Below, piece by piece: positions 8,890-19,288 of a stretch of DNA of 61,350 nt. The DNA is from Thermotogae bacterium (GTDB lineage Bacteria; Thermotogota; Thermotogae; Mesoaciditogales; Mesoaciditogaceae). The position numbers were made by a program, and so were the translations under genes. The DNA lies in the NCBI GenBank assembly GCA_026988035.1, contig JALSLY010000031.1, positions 1-61,350 of the forward strand. The letters are read 5' to 3'. Within the stretch, counting starts at the first letter, position 1, and each line of letters begins with the position of its first letter. The notes beneath the pieces were generated by a model. That model ran no database searches, was not told the origin of the DNA, and was given only the letters and a program-made list of their open reading frames with translations.

Positions 8890-10143
8890 TCACATTTCAG
8901 GATACAGTGGAAAATCTCTGCATAGTTTTTCAACTCTTTCACGTGATACACGCTTTATCTCTTCATTATCTGGATTGTGGATTACAGAAGCAATTATATC
9001 CCCTATTTCTTCCATTTGAATTTCTTTCATACCACGAGTGGTAACAGCTGGTGTCCCAAGTCTGATGCCACTGGTAACAAAAGGCGATCTAGTTTCTCTC
9101 GGTATCGTATTTTTGTTCACTGTTATTCCAACTTCTCCAAGTATGGCTTCAACTTTTTTCCCGGTTAATCCTGTTTCTGTGAGATCCACAAGCATCAAAT
9201 GTGTGTCAGTTCCTCCTGAAACTATTCGAATATTTCTATCAGATAATGCCCTTGCTAAAGCAGACGCATTTTTGGCAATCTGGATCTGGTATTGTTTAAA
9301 CGAATCCGTCATAGCCTCTTTGAAACAAACGGCCTTGGCTGCAATTATATGCATCAAGGGACCTCCCTGCATTCCTGGAAAGACTGATTTATCAATCGGC
9401 TTGGCAAGCTCGGACTTCGAAAGTATTAAACCACCACGTGGTCCACGAAGTGTTTTATGAGTTGTTGAAGTTACAACATGCGCGTACTCAACGGGATTCG
9501 GATGCACTTTTGCTGCTACCAAACCTGCAAAATGAGCCATGTCAACAACTAAATATGCCCCCACTTCGTCAGCTATTTCTCTAAAACGTTTAAAATCTAT
9601 TATACGTGCATAAGCACTTCCACCTGTTACGATCACCTTTGGTTTATGTTCAAGAGCCAAACGCTCCACTTCATCGTAATCTATGGTTTCAGTATCTAAA
9701 TTCAACCCATAAGGGATGAAATTATACAATTTCCCGGAAAAATTTACGGGCGATCCATGAGTAAGATGCCCACCTTGGGTCAGCGAAAGACCCATGATCG
9801 TGCTACCGGGTTCGGCAAGGGCAAAGTAGGTAGCCATATTGGCCTGTGACCCGGAGTGAGGTTGAACATTCGCGTGATCTGCCCCAAACAGAATTTTTGC
9901 TCTATCCCTGGCAAGGTTCTCTGCCATATCAACCACTTCGCATCCTCCGTAATAACGTTTCGCTGGATACCCTTCTGCGTACTTGTTGGTCAAAACACTA
10001 CCCATAGTCTGCAATACAGCTTTAGAAACAAAATTCTCAGAAGCAATCAACTCTATCCCGTCTTGTTCTCTCTTCAACTCTTTGTGAATGACATCGTAGA
10101 TTTCAGGATCTACGTCTTTGACTTCCTCCCACAAATCTTTCAC
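8890..10143 (-). CDS. glyA: Serine hydroxymethyltransferase
   Basis: PLP enzyme interconverting serine plus tetrahydrofolate with glycine plus 5,10-methylene-tetrahydrofolate. The family signature [14 protein letters not shown] contains the Schiff-base lysine (about residue 230), and [25 protein letters not shown] and [10 protein letters not shown] are intact. Length is 417 from the GTG at 10143. An ATG two codons earlier directly abuts the AGGAGGT Shine-Dalgarno, leaving no spacing, whereas the GTG sits 7 bases from it, so I prefer the GTG. It follows the PAS/AAA+ regulator gene closely. Confidence 0.96.
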   Translation of the reverse strand: MKDLWEEVKDVDPEIYDVIHKELKREQDGIELIASENFVSKAVLQTMGSVLTNKYAEGYPAKRYYGGCEVVDMAENLARDRAKILFGADHANVQPHSGSQANMATYFALAEPGSTIMGLSLTQGGHLTHGSPVNFSGKLYNFIPYGLNLDTETIDYDEVERLALEHKPKVIVTGGSAYARIIDFKRFREIADEVGAYLVVDMAHFAGLVAAKVHPNPVEYAHVVTSTTHKTLRGPRGGLILSKSELAKPIDKSVFPGMQGGPLMHIIAAKAVCFKEAMTDSFKQYQIQIAKNASALARALSDRNIRIVSGGTDTHLMLVDLTETGLTGKKVEAILGEVGITVNKNTIPRETRSPFVTSGIRLGTPAVTTRGMKEIQMEEIGDIIASVIHNPDNEEIKRVSRERVEKLCRDFPLYPEM

Positions 10144-10160
10144 AGTCATACCTCCTCTTC

Positions 10161-11867
10161 TTAACGTATTTTGTAAAGTTTTAATTTATAAAACAACGTT
10201 CTCAGGTTAATTCCAAGCGCCTCAGCTGTTTTTGTCCTGTTACCACCATAGGATTTTAACGTGGTTTCTATAAGGTGACGCTCAAAATTCCTCAATGCAG
10301 ATTTAAGTGTCGTTCCAGAAGGAACACGTATATCAGACGAATATTTTCGCGGAACTTCAAAAGGAGGAAGATGAGAAATTTTTATCGTCTTCTCCCCAAT
10401 TTCCATGTTTATCATGGATCGCGCAATAAAATTTTCAAGCTCCCTAACATTCCCTGGCCAAGAAAGGTTTTTGAGTATTTCAAGTGCTCCATCTGTAATG
10501 CTTTCCACAGCTCTTCCATACTCCTGATTCAACTTCCTTATGATATTTTTAACCAATGCCTCAAGATCTTCCATTCTTTCACGCAAAGGAGGAATAAAGA
10601 TTGGAACCACGTTCAACCTGTAATAGAGATCTGGAATAAATTTACCTTTTTTCACCATATCTTCAAGATCAAGATTCGTGGCAGCTATTATTCTAACATC
10701 CAGATGCTTAACTTTCGTACTGCCAAGCCGAACAATCTCCATCTCTTGCAAAAACCTCAAAAATCGTGACTGAGTTCCCACTTCCATTTTTCCGATTTCA
10801 TCAAGAAAGAGTGTACCCTCATTAGCTTCTTCCAAAAGTCCACGTTTCCCGCCTCTTTTGGCACCTGTAAAAGCTCCTTCTTCATATCCAAAAAGCTCAG
10901 ATTCAAGTATCCCTTCAGGAAGAGATGCACAATTTACACTCACAAAGGGATGAGAAATTCGATCACTTGCATTATGTATCGCATGAGCAAAGAGCTCCTT
11001 GCCGGTTCCGGATTCTCCTCTCAGAAGGACAGTGGCACGAGTTTTGGCGACTTTTTTAGCTTGGAGAATGGCCACTTGCATGATGTGCGACTCTCCAACT
11101 ATATCATCAAAGGTATAACGTGCGCTTATTCTACGTATCGTTCGATTTGCCTCTTCAAGTTCGCGACTGAGTGATATGATTTTTGAAACATCGTGTATCA
11201 CTGCAACACTTCCAACAAAATCTTCATCTATAACAAGAGGTGTAGCATCCACAATAACTTCTTTCTTCATCGGCCCAACTTTGATTCTGTGGCCCATTAT
11301 TGATTGTTTCGTTTTTGACACCATCATGTGAACGCTTTTACCTTCCGCAATGTCAACATCGGCCGATTTTCCGATCACATCTTCCTGATTAAATCCCGTG
11401 ATCTTCGTGTACGCACGGTTAACTAATGTAATTTTCCCATTTGAGTCGGCAACACTTATCGCATCATCTGTAGAATCTATAATAGCTTCAAGCATAAGGC
11501 GCACATTCTTCAGATCTGTAACCTCTTCGGCCATGCGTTTAACTCCAGTTATGTCTCTGAAAACGGCAACAGCACCAGCGATTTTACCATTTTCGTCGAA
11601 AAGGGGAACCCTTGAAGTTACAATTTTAACGTTTCCAGCGTTCTGAATTCTATCAAGTTCAGCCTTCCCAGTTCTCAAAACTAAGTGAAGACGAGTGTTT
11701 GGAATGGTATCCACAACATTCTTTCCAATATAATTATGATGAGGAAGTCGAAGGATTTTCCGAGCTGCATTGTTGATGAAAAGCACTCGCGCATTTTCAT
11801 CGATCATTATCACACCTTCAAGCATGGAGTCTAAAATTTTTTGATAATAATCACATTTGTGGCTCAC
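10161..11867 (-). CDS. PAS-containing sigma-54-dependent-type transcriptional activator
   Basis: A 568-residue regulator: two PAS domains (about 8-105 and 122-230), an AAA+ domain with Walker A GESGTGKE (284-291), an intact GAFTGA loop (331-336) and Walker B GTLFLDE (351-357), and a C-terminal Fis-type helix-turn-helix (about 540-562, [20 protein letters not shown]). There is no receiver domain, so the PAS domains probably sense a small molecule or redox state. GAFTGA is the loop that remodels sigma-54 holoenzyme. The gene overlaps nadK by 4 bases, an unusual place for a dedicated regulator; its targets are unknown. Confidence 0.92.
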   Translation of the reverse strand: MSHKCDYYQKILDSMLEGVIMIDENARVLFINNAARKILRLPHHNYIGKNVVDTIPNTRLHLVLRTGKAELDRIQNAGNVKIVTSRVPLFDENGKIAGAVAVFRDITGVKRMAEEVTDLKNVRLMLEAIIDSTDDAISVADSNGKITLVNRAYTKITGFNQEDVIGKSADVDIAEGKSVHMMVSKTKQSIMGHRIKVGPMKKEVIVDATPLVIDEDFVGSVAVIHDVSKIISLSRELEEANRTIRRISARYTFDDIVGESHIMQVAILQAKKVAKTRATVLLRGESGTGKELFAHAIHNASDRISHPFVSVNCASLPEGILESELFGYEEGAFTGAKRGGKRGLLEEANEGTLFLDEIGKMEVGTQSRFLRFLQEMEIVRLGSTKVKHLDVRIIAATNLDLEDMVKKGKFIPDLYYRLNVVPIFIPPLRERMEDLEALVKNIIRKLNQEYGRAVESITDGALEILKNLSWPGNVRELENFIARSMINMEIGEKTIKISHLPPFEVPRKYSSDIRVPSGTTLKSALRNFERHLIETTLKSYGGNRTKTAEALGINLRTLFYKLKLYKIR

Positions 11868-12694
11868 GAATTGTTTCCTCCACAGCCATTATGCAGTCCC
11901 CACCCCAATTTCTTATGTACCAAATCAAAAAAATCTCTGTCCTTTGTACACAAAAATTTTAAAGTTCTATCTGAACTTCCTATCTCAAAAACTTGTGGCT
12001 TGTTAAATTCTTCAAATCTTTCTCCATCGATAACGGAAAAATACCTTTCTTCATCGCGTGGATGCACATGTACACGAATTTTTCTGTGCGACGCTACTAC
12101 AACTGGCCACGGTGAAAACGCATGAGCCATGATTGGAACGATCGAAACGACATTTGCAAGCGGATCAATTACAGAACCCCCAGCCGAAAGGTTATAAGCT
12201 GTAGAACCTGTTGAAGTGGAAAAAATCATACCATCACATAATACACGTCCCATTTCCGTACCGTCGATTTTCACTAAAATTTCCATCATATGTGATCTCA
12301 CGCCACGTTGCACAACAAATTCGTTAAACGCAAACTCTTTCTTTTGAAAAGACTTAGAGATCTCCAAAAAATTTCGCTTCATCACAAAATAGTCACCTTT
12401 GAGAATTCCTTTCAGAACATCATCAATTTCGGAGAATTCATAAGGACTTAAGAAACCGAGATGGCCGAAATTGATTCCTATAACGCTCACTTCATGATCT
12501 GAAAGAATCTTTGAAGCCCTCAAGACGGTACCATCACCACCAAGAACAAAGGCAATGGTGTTCAAATTAGAAGACTCTAACGGAATGATCTCCAAACCAC
12601 TTTTCTCAATTTTTTCTTTGATCGTTTTAGAAGCGTCAATTGCTTGCTTGTTCTTTTCATTTCTGATTATTACCGCGCTTTTGAATTTCATCAT
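11864..12694 (-). CDS. nadK: NAD kinase
   Basis: Phosphorylates NAD to NADP. The 276-residue protein has the invariant GGDGT motif (residues 52-56), the NFGHLGFLS segment, and the second conserved region [20 protein letters not shown], with normal length for bacterial NadK (PpnK). ATG ATG at the start gives two possible initiation codons. It overlaps yggT upstream (4 bases) and the PAS/AAA+ regulator downstream (4 bases), so it is part of a tightly coupled operon. Confidence 0.95.
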   Translation of the reverse strand: MMKFKSAVIIRNEKNKQAIDASKTIKEKIEKSGLEIIPLESSNLNTIAFVLGGDGTVLRASKILSDHEVSVIGINFGHLGFLSPYEFSEIDDVLKGILKGDYFVMKRNFLEISKSFQKKEFAFNEFVVQRGVRSHMMEILVKIDGTEMGRVLCDGMIFSTSTGSTAYNLSAGGSVIDPLANVVSIVPIMAHAFSPWPVVVASHRKIRVHVHPRDEERYFSVIDGERFEEFNKPQVFEIGSSDRTLKFLCTKDRDFFDLVHKKLGWGLHNGCGGNNS

Positions 12695-12987
12695 CTTTTC
12701 AAAACCACACTTAGATCAAAAAGTGTATTGACAAAAAAAGCCTGAATGAATATCAAGATAAGAATAGCCACAAATGTTGAAAAATCGAACATACCGTAAG
12801 GAGGAATGATTCTTCTTAGTGGTCTCAACATTGGCTCTGCCATGTCATCAAAGATTCTTCTCATAGGAAAGCCGTAAGGAACTATAAAACTTAGCAGAGC
12901 ATCTATAACAAGAACAAAAATCGCAAAATACACCACAATATTCAAAATAACGGCAATAGCATACACGAAATTTGCAATCACAAACAA
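12691..12987 (-). CDS. YggT family membrane protein
   Basis: A 98-residue inner-membrane protein with two hydrophobic helices (about 5-33 and 66-90) flanking the conserved YggT loop MAEPMLRPLRRIIPPYGMFDFS. YggT proteins are linked to osmotic tolerance or cell-division/membrane organisation in other bacteria, but the biochemical role is unsettled. It lies 3 bases after ruvB and overlaps nadK by 4 bases. Confidence 0.9.
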   Translation of the reverse strand: MFVIANFVYAIAVILNIVVYFAIFVLVIDALLSFIVPYGFPMRRIFDDMAEPMLRPLRRIIPPYGMFDFSTFVAILILIFIQAFFVNTLFDLSVVLKR

Positions 12988-12990
12988 CTT

Positions 12991-14007
12991 TCATCCCTCC
13001 AAATCTAAATTTTCAAAACCGATCAATGGATTCCCTATCGCGGCATATCCTTTAGGAGTTATTATTCGACCACGTGATGTCCTGGCTACAAATCCACCTT
13101 GAAGTAAATAAGGTTCATAAACTTCCCTAACAGTTTCAGCTTCCATTCCAATAGTGGCTGCCAACGAATTCAAACCCACTGGACCTCCATGGTAATCATT
13201 GGCAATTTTTGAGAGTATCTTCCGGTCAACATCATCAAGCCCATACGGATCTATTTTCATGGCACGAAACGCTTCATTGATCGTTTCAAGCGTTATTTCA
13301 TTCTCGGATTTCACGGTTGCAAAATCTCTTATACGCTTGAGCAATCTATTTGCAACTCTTGGCGTACCTCGAGATCTTTTGGCAATCTCAAGCGCACATT
13401 CATCGCTTACTTTTACCCCAAGTATACCTGCTGTCCTTTTGACTATTAATGCAATATCTACTACATTATAGAAGTCAAGCTCAAGCACCATACCAAATCG
13501 GTTTCTCAGTGGCGGAGTGAGAAGCCCGCTTCTCGTAGTCGCACCAATAAGTGTGAAAGGGCTTAAAGACAGCCTTACGCTTCTAGCTCCTGGCCCTTTC
13601 CCCACAAGTATATCTAACTGAAAATCTTCCATCGCACCGTAAAGTATTTCTTCCACCACATGAGGTAGTCTATGTATTTCATCTATAAATAGAATATCAC
13701 CACTTGAAAGTGACGTCAAAACAGCTGCAAGATCTCCCTGACGTTCTATTACAGGACCACTTGTGGCTCGAAGGTGTCCGCCTGTTTCATGAGCTATTAT
13801 CATGGCAAGAGTTGTTTTTCCCAATCCGGGTGGTCCGGCTAATAAAACGTGATCAAGCACATCTCCTCGCATTTTCGCAGCTCGAATGGAGATTTCAAGG
13901 CGAGATTTTACTTCTTTTTGTCCAATGTATTCACTTAAAGAAATTGGCCTTATACTTATAAAACTTTCATCTTCGTTTTGAGGTTCAGAAGATAGAATTC
14001 TACCCAT
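12991..14007 (-). CDS. ruvB: Holliday junction branch-migration ATPase RuvB
   Basis: AAA+ motor that drives branch migration with RuvA. In 338 residues it shows Walker A GPPGLGKT (58-65), Walker B LFIDEIH (106-112), sensor [18 protein letters not shown] with the arginine finger, and the C-terminal winged-helix domain (from about 260). Length is normal. ruvA and ruvC are not in the window. It sits between asnS and yggT with gaps of 12 and 3 bases. Confidence 0.97.
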   Translation of the reverse strand: MGRILSSEPQNEDESFISIRPISLSEYIGQKEVKSRLEISIRAAKMRGDVLDHVLLAGPPGLGKTTLAMIIAHETGGHLRATSGPVIERQGDLAAVLTSLSSGDILFIDEIHRLPHVVEEILYGAMEDFQLDILVGKGPGARSVRLSLSPFTLIGATTRSGLLTPPLRNRFGMVLELDFYNVVDIALIVKRTAGILGVKVSDECALEIAKRSRGTPRVANRLLKRIRDFATVKSENEITLETINEAFRAMKIDPYGLDDVDRKILSKIANDYHGGPVGLNSLAATIGMEAETVREVYEPYLLQGGFVARTSRGRIITPKGYAAIGNPLIGFENLDLEG

Positions 14008-14019
14008 TAAACCACCACA

Positions 14020-15321
14020 TTAGGGACGTATCCTGTAAATGGTTCTTGCAAAAGGTATAGCTTCACGTATGTGATCAAGTTTACAAATCCAAGCTACCAA
14101 GCGCTCAATTCCCATCCCAAATCCGCTATGTGGAACTGTTCCATACTTTCTCAAATCTATATACCAGTCGTAAGATTCAACTGGCAAATTGAACTCCTTT
14201 ATCCTTTCTATCAATAAATCCGGATCATGAATACGCTGCGACGCCCCTATGATCTCTCCGTACCCTTCAGGAGCAAGCATATCGTTACAAAGAACTACTT
14301 TGGGATTATCTGGATCTGGTTGCATATAAAAGGCCTTTATGCTTCTCGGATAGTTATACACCATAACAGGTCTGTCAAATTCTTCGCTTATACCAGTTTC
14401 TTCATCTCCTCCTATATCATCCCCCCATTTTATATCAAAGTCTTTCTTCTGTAAGAGCTTTATCGCTTCATCGTAACTTATCCTCGGGAAAGGTGTCTGG
14501 ACTTTTTCGAGCGGCTTAATATCCCTACCGATCGCCATCAAATGTTCTGAAGCCCTTTCTAACACTTTTTTGACAACATACGACACCAACTCTTCTTGAA
14601 GAATCATGTTATCATTCGAGTTGTAATAAGCCATCTCGGCCTCATTCATCCAAAACTCTGTGAGATGCCTCCTGGTTTTTGACTTTTCGGCACGAAATGT
14701 TGGCCCAAGATTGAAAACCTTGCCAAGCGCCATTATGGCCGCTTCCAAATACAGTTGCCCTGTTTGAGCAAGATAAGCTTTCCCAAGATCGAAATATTTC
14801 ACACTGAAAAGCTCTCCGGCAGATTCTCCTATTGCCCCTGTGAGTATAGGTGTATCAACAAGCACGAATTTTTTTGAATGATAGAATTCCCGAGTCGCTT
14901 TTATTACTTCGTCACGAACACGTAGTACATGAAACTGCCTTTTTGAACGCAGCCAAAGATGGCGGTGAGTCATCAAAAAATCTATTCCATGTTCTTTTTT
15001 GGAAATCGGATAATCTTCATCAGGAATTTGAATAACCTTTATATCTTTAATATTCATCTCATATCCGTACGGCGATCTTTTGTCCTCTCGAATCATTCCT
15101 CCAACTACCACGCTTGATTCTATTCTTAGCGAGTTAGCTGTTTTGAAAACCTCTTCATCAACAGACGATTTCTCTACAATTGCTTGAATAAATCCAGTTC
15201 CATCTCTCAATTGCAAGAAATAAATTTTCCCACTGGAACGCTTGTTGAACATCCAACCTCTTATCTCAACATTTTCACCAACATGATCGGATACATCTTC
15301 TAAGTACACCCATTTGGACAA
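14020..15321 (-). CDS. asnS: Asparaginyl-tRNA synthetase
   Basis: Class IIb synthetase, 433 residues. An N-terminal OB-fold anticodon domain (about 1-105, RGWMFNKRSSGKIYFLQLRDGTGFIQ) precedes the catalytic core with motif 2 (LGPTFRAEKSKTRRHLTEFWM) and motif 3 (GMGIERLVAWICKLDHIREAIPF). Ending in ARTIYRIRP, and lacking the large GAD insertion of bacterial AspRS, it is AsnRS rather than AspRS. It is the first gene of the long minus-strand run; a TAAAAT sequence about 60 bases upstream could be its -10 element but the -35 is poor. Confidence 0.95.
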   Translation of the reverse strand: MSKWVYLEDVSDHVGENVEIRGWMFNKRSSGKIYFLQLRDGTGFIQAIVEKSSVDEEVFKTANSLRIESSVVVGGMIREDKRSPYGYEMNIKDIKVIQIPDEDYPISKKEHGIDFLMTHRHLWLRSKRQFHVLRVRDEVIKATREFYHSKKFVLVDTPILTGAIGESAGELFSVKYFDLGKAYLAQTGQLYLEAAIMALGKVFNLGPTFRAEKSKTRRHLTEFWMNEAEMAYYNSNDNMILQEELVSYVVKKVLERASEHLMAIGRDIKPLEKVQTPFPRISYDEAIKLLQKKDFDIKWGDDIGGDEETGISEEFDRPVMVYNYPRSIKAFYMQPDPDNPKVVLCNDMLAPEGYGEIIGASQRIHDPDLLIERIKEFNLPVESYDWYIDLRKYGTVPHSGFGMGIERLVAWICKLDHIREAIPFARTIYRIRP

Positions 15322-15386
15322 AATTTATCACTCCCTCACTTGTGTACGGGCAAATTCATGAATTGCTCCTATACACGATTTTACCA

Positions 15387-15414
15387 CAAAAAAGCCCTGA
15401 CACACGGTCAGGGC
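15387..15414 (-). terminator. Terminator of the toga operon
   Basis: On the minus strand GCCCTGA (15408-15414) pairs with TCAGGGC (15394-15400) around a 7-base loop, followed by seven T residues (15387-15393). It lies 21 bases after the stop of the barrel protein gene. Confidence 0.9.
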
Positions 15415-15435
15415 CTTCAAAAACATCAATTATAC

Positions 15436-16875
15436 TCAGAAACTTACACTTGCAGAAGCTTCAACGTACCAATATGGGCTCGCATTGACAACCGTGTAAT
15501 TGCCATTACTGTCCTGACTCAAAGTTCCATAAAAACCTGTGTAAGTCCACATATTAGCAGCATATGTAACTTTTGCATAGTACCCACCGTACGTTGGACC
15601 AGATGTAACACTGGAAACGTATCCTTCAAGAGTGGTTTTACCAAGAGTGTAATCAGCTTTTACATTCCATGTTGGAGAAGCGATGGAAGTTATAAAATCA
15701 CTCCACGCGACATTAGCGTCAAGTGAAACGTTACCAACAGAGGTCTTTGCTTCAACATTGGCGGTAGATGTCGTTACAGAATATGATGGAAGCACACTGG
15801 CTTCGTAATCAACGGATGGTGTGATGGTAAGTGGGCCAGCAGCAAGAGCTACACTGGATTTGATACCAAATCCTGCGGTTGGAGAAGCTGCGGCAACGTC
15901 GTAATTTCCCCAAACCCATGGATTTACCGTAACAATCCCAAAGGTGTTATTGTAGGAAACTTTACCATAAGCATTGTTCTTGTTAACCGGATAATTTGGA
16001 CTATCAGCGTTTCCGTCACCATCTGTGTCAACAAATTCTTCATATTTTGGCGTGAAGTCCTTGAAGTATTTGTACTCTGCCGATACGCTAACTGTACCCA
16101 TCTTAGTCAAAGCAAAATCTTTCGCGTAGTTTACGTCCACTCCAATTTGCTGAACCGGAGCAGTAGCTGCAGTAACCGGCAACCACGTACCAATTTCACT
16201 CGCAGCAGGAGCTGCTGTTCTGAGAAGGTCAGAACCAAATGCAGCATCAACTGTTAAATCTGGAATTCCAGTGTAATTAAGGCCTACAAAATAACCGTAA
16301 CCGTAAAGTGATGTATTAGTTGCATCGTAGTACGCCGCTGCTGAAACAGAGTATCCCGTTCCCGCGTAATTAGCAGCAACTTCATCTTTAAAGAAAGGTG
16401 TTACGAATAACGGTGTGCTTGGAGATGTCGATGCACCATTATTTGTTGTGTCAAGGTATTGAAGAGTGAGTGCCTTCATCGGTTTGTAAACGTAAGTGAT
16501 CCCAGCTGCTGAGCCGTTGTCCCATATCATTGGATTGAATGTCCTGTCGTAAGCAGGCTCAAACGTCAACTGCTGAATGGCGGATTCATAAGCTACTTTG
16601 CTAATAGACACATTAGGAGTTGCTCCCCAATTAAAAAGCGAAAAATCGAATGTCCAGGTTGCAGGTTGAGTGAAAGTACCAAAATTACTCGACCAAGCCG
16701 CACTAACACTTAAATTACTAAAGCTGTTCGTTAAGTCAAACCCTTGGTTGCCAACAACGAAGCCAAAGCTGTAAGAACCGCTCACAGATAGAGACGGTGT
16801 CAACGTATAGTCTGCCGCAAACGCACCAATCACCAAAAGTGAGGCGATGGCCATTACAAGAACGAATTTCTTCAT
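15436..16875 (-). CDS. Beta-barrel outer-membrane (toga) protein, Omp-beta type
   Basis: A 479-residue exported protein with a signal peptide (KKFVLVMAIASLLVIGAFA, cleavage after AFA about residue 21). The mature part is rich in alternating hydrophobic/polar strands, Tyr, Thr, Ser and Asn, has almost no cysteine, and ends in a terminal phenylalanine (ASVSF) as outer-membrane barrels do. A D-T-D-G-D-G-N-A-D loop near residue 285 looks like a calcium-binding thrombospondin-type-3 repeat. I chose the second ATG (16875), 7 bases from GGGGG; the first ATG abuts that site. It lies downstream of the SLH tether gene, matching the Omp-alpha/Omp-beta sheath pair known from Thermotoga. Confidence 0.8.
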   Translation of the reverse strand: MKKFVLVMAIASLLVIGAFAADYTLTPSLSVSGSYSFGFVVGNQGFDLTNSFSNLSVSAAWSSNFGTFTQPATWTFDFSLFNWGATPNVSISKVAYESAIQQLTFEPAYDRTFNPMIWDNGSAAGITYVYKPMKALTLQYLDTTNNGASTSPSTPLFVTPFFKDEVAANYAGTGYSVSAAAYYDATNTSLYGYGYFVGLNYTGIPDLTVDAAFGSDLLRTAAPAASEIGTWLPVTAATAPVQQIGVDVNYAKDFALTKMGTVSVSAEYKYFKDFTPKYEEFVDTDGDGNADSPNYPVNKNNAYGKVSYNNTFGIVTVNPWVWGNYDVAAASPTAGFGIKSSVALAAGPLTITPSVDYEASVLPSYSVTTSTANVEAKTSVGNVSLDANVAWSDFITSIASPTWNVKADYTLGKTTLEGYVSSVTSGPTYGGYYAKVTYAANMWTYTGFYGTLSQDSNGNYTVVNASPYWYVEASASVSF

Positions 16876-16896
16876 TTCCATTCCCCCTTCTTTAAG

Positions 16897-16926
16897 CCTC
16901 TCTGTATTCGCCCTTTTACAGGGAGG
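16897..16926 (-). promoter_or_regulatory. Intergenic hairpin between the two toga genes
   Basis: A 10-bp inverted repeat (16897-16906 with 16917-16926, one G-T pair, 10-base loop) lies between the tether and barrel genes. There is no T-run after it on the minus strand, so it is not a strong terminator; it may stabilise or process the mRNA and set the ratio of the two proteins. Confidence 0.55.
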
Positions 16927-16941
16927 ATTTCATAATGAGAT

Positions 16942-17988
16942 TTAGTATTGCCAGTAATTCCAAACCCAGTACAGGAATGTTCCAAATCCTATCGCACCTA
17001 TCGCAATGCCAGCAACGCCAGTCCACATTGCAAGGTTAGCTTTGTTATTAGCTTGAGAGATTTCTTGCTCAAGCGCAACTTTTGTGTTAGAAATTTGACT
17101 GGAAAGCTGAGCTTTGCTGTTCTTGAGATCATTCTTAATAAAACCGATCTGGTTGGAAAGAGAATTTCTTACGCTTGGAATTGTTGTGCTAAGAGCAATG
17201 TAATCATCAGATTCCTTTTTCTTCAAGGAAGCGAGCTGGGACTGAAGATCTTTAATGGCTTTCGAATTGTCCGCTATTGGTTTTGTAGCAACTGCGATCT
17301 TTCTGTACAAGAAAGCACTATCTTGGTTTAACTCAGCCTCGAGCTCCCCTTTTGCCTTTGCAATAAGAGCACTGGCGTTTTGGCTCGCTTTCAAAGCTTT
17401 AAGGCTTTGACTGATAGATGCAATCTCTTTAGCTTGATTGGCGATCATGTTATTATTTATATTTGCGAGTTTAACAGCTTTCTCAGCGTTAGCCGCGGCA
17501 GCACTAACTTCGTTGGAAAGATCGGTCTTTATGCTGATTAACATGGTTTGAAGAGTGCTAAGCGTTTGATTATTGTTGGCAACGACCTTTGCAAGCTCAG
17601 GCACATTTTTGAGTTCGCCAACAACCACCTTAAGAGAATTTACCTCTGTCTGAAGATTGGCGACAATTGAATTCGTATCGCCGAGTTTTTTCACGATCGA
17701 GTTCACAACCGTTTGAAGAACTGTTATATCTTGCTCTTTTGCGAGAACTGGATCCTTCTCAATGTAATTGAGGAGATTATACGCCGTCTGCGCGAGTTGA
17801 TAACGGTTAACGGTTGCCGAACCGTTGAAAAGTCCATTGGAGCCCACCATGATCTTTGCCTTGGAAAGGGCTTCAACGGCCGGGGCGTAGATGCTTGACG
17901 AAGGCACATCTGAATAAGCTGCGGCCATAGCAAGAGATGCCACCAACAAAACGGCAACTATAGCACCTACCATCAGGCTTTTTTTCAT
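16942..17988 (-). CDS. SLH-domain coiled-coil toga tether, Omp-alpha type
   Basis: A 348-residue protein with a signal peptide (KKSLMVGAIVAVLLVASLAMA), one SLH domain right after it (about 24-76, YSDVPSSSIYAPAVEALSKAKIMVG...VNRYQLAQTAYNLL), a long heptad-rich rod with no proline-rich breaks (about 85-320), and a C-terminal hydrophobic helix (about 322-343). This matches Thermotoga Omp-alpha: SLH binds the cell wall, the coiled coil spans the periplasm, and the C-terminal helix anchors in the outer sheath. It is the first gene of a two-gene operon with a strong promoter and the barrel protein next. Confidence 0.9.
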   Translation of the reverse strand: MKKSLMVGAIVAVLLVASLAMAAAYSDVPSSSIYAPAVEALSKAKIMVGSNGLFNGSATVNRYQLAQTAYNLLNYIEKDPVLAKEQDITVLQTVVNSIVKKLGDTNSIVANLQTEVNSLKVVVGELKNVPELAKVVANNNQTLSTLQTMLISIKTDLSNEVSAAAANAEKAVKLANINNNMIANQAKEIASISQSLKALKASQNASALIAKAKGELEAELNQDSAFLYRKIAVATKPIADNSKAIKDLQSQLASLKKKESDDYIALSTTIPSVRNSLSNQIGFIKNDLKNSKAQLSSQISNTKVALEQEISQANNKANLAMWTGVAGIAIGAIGFGTFLYWVWNYWQY

Positions 17989-18057
17989 TTAGACCATCCT
18001 CCTTCTTTCTTTGAATAGTAAACTTCGAAGACGTGGGACTGATTAATTCCTTTTAGG

Positions 18058-18086
18058 ATTATACCACCACAATACTAAGATTTCAA
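18058..18086 (-). promoter_or_regulatory. Strong promoter of the toga operon
   Basis: Minus-strand TTGAAA (18081-18086) and perfect TATAAT (18058-18063) with exactly 17 bases between, 70 bases before the tether start; a purine-rich AAGGAGGATGG ribosome site follows. It overlaps the space just downstream of tyrS. Confidence 0.85.
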
Positions 18087-18089
18087 GGT

Positions 18090-19271
18090 TTAATGGATCT
18101 TCACCTTGTAGAACTTTAGCTTCCCAACACGAATTATTTCGTTGCCTTTAAAATTCGTCACAAAAAATGGATCCTTGATCGCAACGTTATCAATTTTAAC
18201 GCCACCTTGATTTATTAATCGTTTGGCTTCACTCGAAGATGAAACTGCACCTATTTGCTTAAGAAAATGAGAAAGTTTTACACCATTAACTGCCAAAATT
18301 TCTTTTACATTATCTGGAACCTCATGATTGGAAAAAGTCCTAACAAAACGTTCTTGCGCTTTTTTGGCTTTACCTTCATCATGGAGCCATTTTGTGATTT
18401 CAAATGCAAGTTGTTTTTTAAATTCCATTGGGTGCAATTCATTTGAAGCGATTTTTGCTTGAGCCTCTTCAACGTTCAAGTCTGTGAGTAAACGCGCATA
18501 TTTGAACATCAATTTATCCGGTATAGACATGATCTTTCCATACATATTTTCTGGTGTATCATCGACAGCGACGTAGTTGTTATAACTTTTAGACATTTTA
18601 AGCGTCCCATCTGTACCTTCTATAAGCGGCATAGTCATAACTATTTGGGGTTTTTGCCCAAATTCTTCTTGATACTTTCTCCCCACAAGCAAGTTAAACT
18701 TCTGATCCGTACCACCCATTTCAACGTCAGCGTGAACCGCAACTGAATCATACGCTTGGGCTATAGGATAAAGAAACTCGGCTATACTGATAGGTTCTCC
18801 AGAATGATAGCGCTTTTCAAAGTCATCTCGCTCCAACATACGAGCAATAGTGTATTTTGCTGCAAGTCTTATTACATTCTCAAAGTTCAGTGGTTCTAAC
18901 CACTCAGAGTTAAAACGCAATTCTGTTTTTGAATGATCAAGAATCTTAAAAGCCTGCTTTTGATAACTCATAGCGTTTTCCTTAGCCTCTTTAGCAGAAA
19001 GCATGGGGCGTGTTTTAGATCTACCGGAAGGGTCTCCTATCCTTGCTGTGAAATCTCCTATTATAAGGACAACAGTGTGACCCAGATCCTGGAATTGTCT
19101 CAATTTTCTCAAGACTACTGCATGCCCTAAGTGAAGATCGGGTCGAGAAGGATCCACTCCAAGCTTTACACGCAAAGGCCTGCCGGTTTTTATCCTTTCA
19201 AGAAGTTCCCCGACAGTTATCAACTCTTCGGTGTTTCTTTTCAAAATCTCTATCTGTTTTTCAGGACTCAA
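18090..19271 (-). CDS. tyrS: Tyrosyl-tRNA synthetase
   Basis: Class I synthetase, 393 residues. The HIGH motif reads HLGH (47-50) and the KMSKS motif is exact (225-229); the GGTDQKFNLLVGR segment binds tyrosine/adenylate. A C-terminal S4 RNA-binding domain (about 330-393, LSHFLKQIGAVSSSSEAKRLINQGGVKID) is present. The sequence style is that of the TyrZ-like group. It follows secG by 17 bases and appears to be the last gene of a minus-strand transcript that ends just before the toga promoter. Confidence 0.95.
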   Translation of the reverse strand: MSPEKQIEILKRNTEELITVGELLERIKTGRPLRVKLGVDPSRPDLHLGHAVVLRKLRQFQDLGHTVVLIIGDFTARIGDPSGRSKTRPMLSAKEAKENAMSYQKQAFKILDHSKTELRFNSEWLEPLNFENVIRLAAKYTIARMLERDDFEKRYHSGEPISIAEFLYPIAQAYDSVAVHADVEMGGTDQKFNLLVGRKYQEEFGQKPQIVMTMPLIEGTDGTLKMSKSYNNYVAVDDTPENMYGKIMSIPDKLMFKYARLLTDLNVEEAQAKIASNELHPMEFKKQLAFEITKWLHDEGKAKKAQERFVRTFSNHEVPDNVKEILAVNGVKLSHFLKQIGAVSSSSEAKRLINQGGVKIDNVAIKDPFFVTNFKGNEIIRVGKLKFYKVKIH

Positions 19272-19288
19272 TAGATTTCTTCCTTTCT

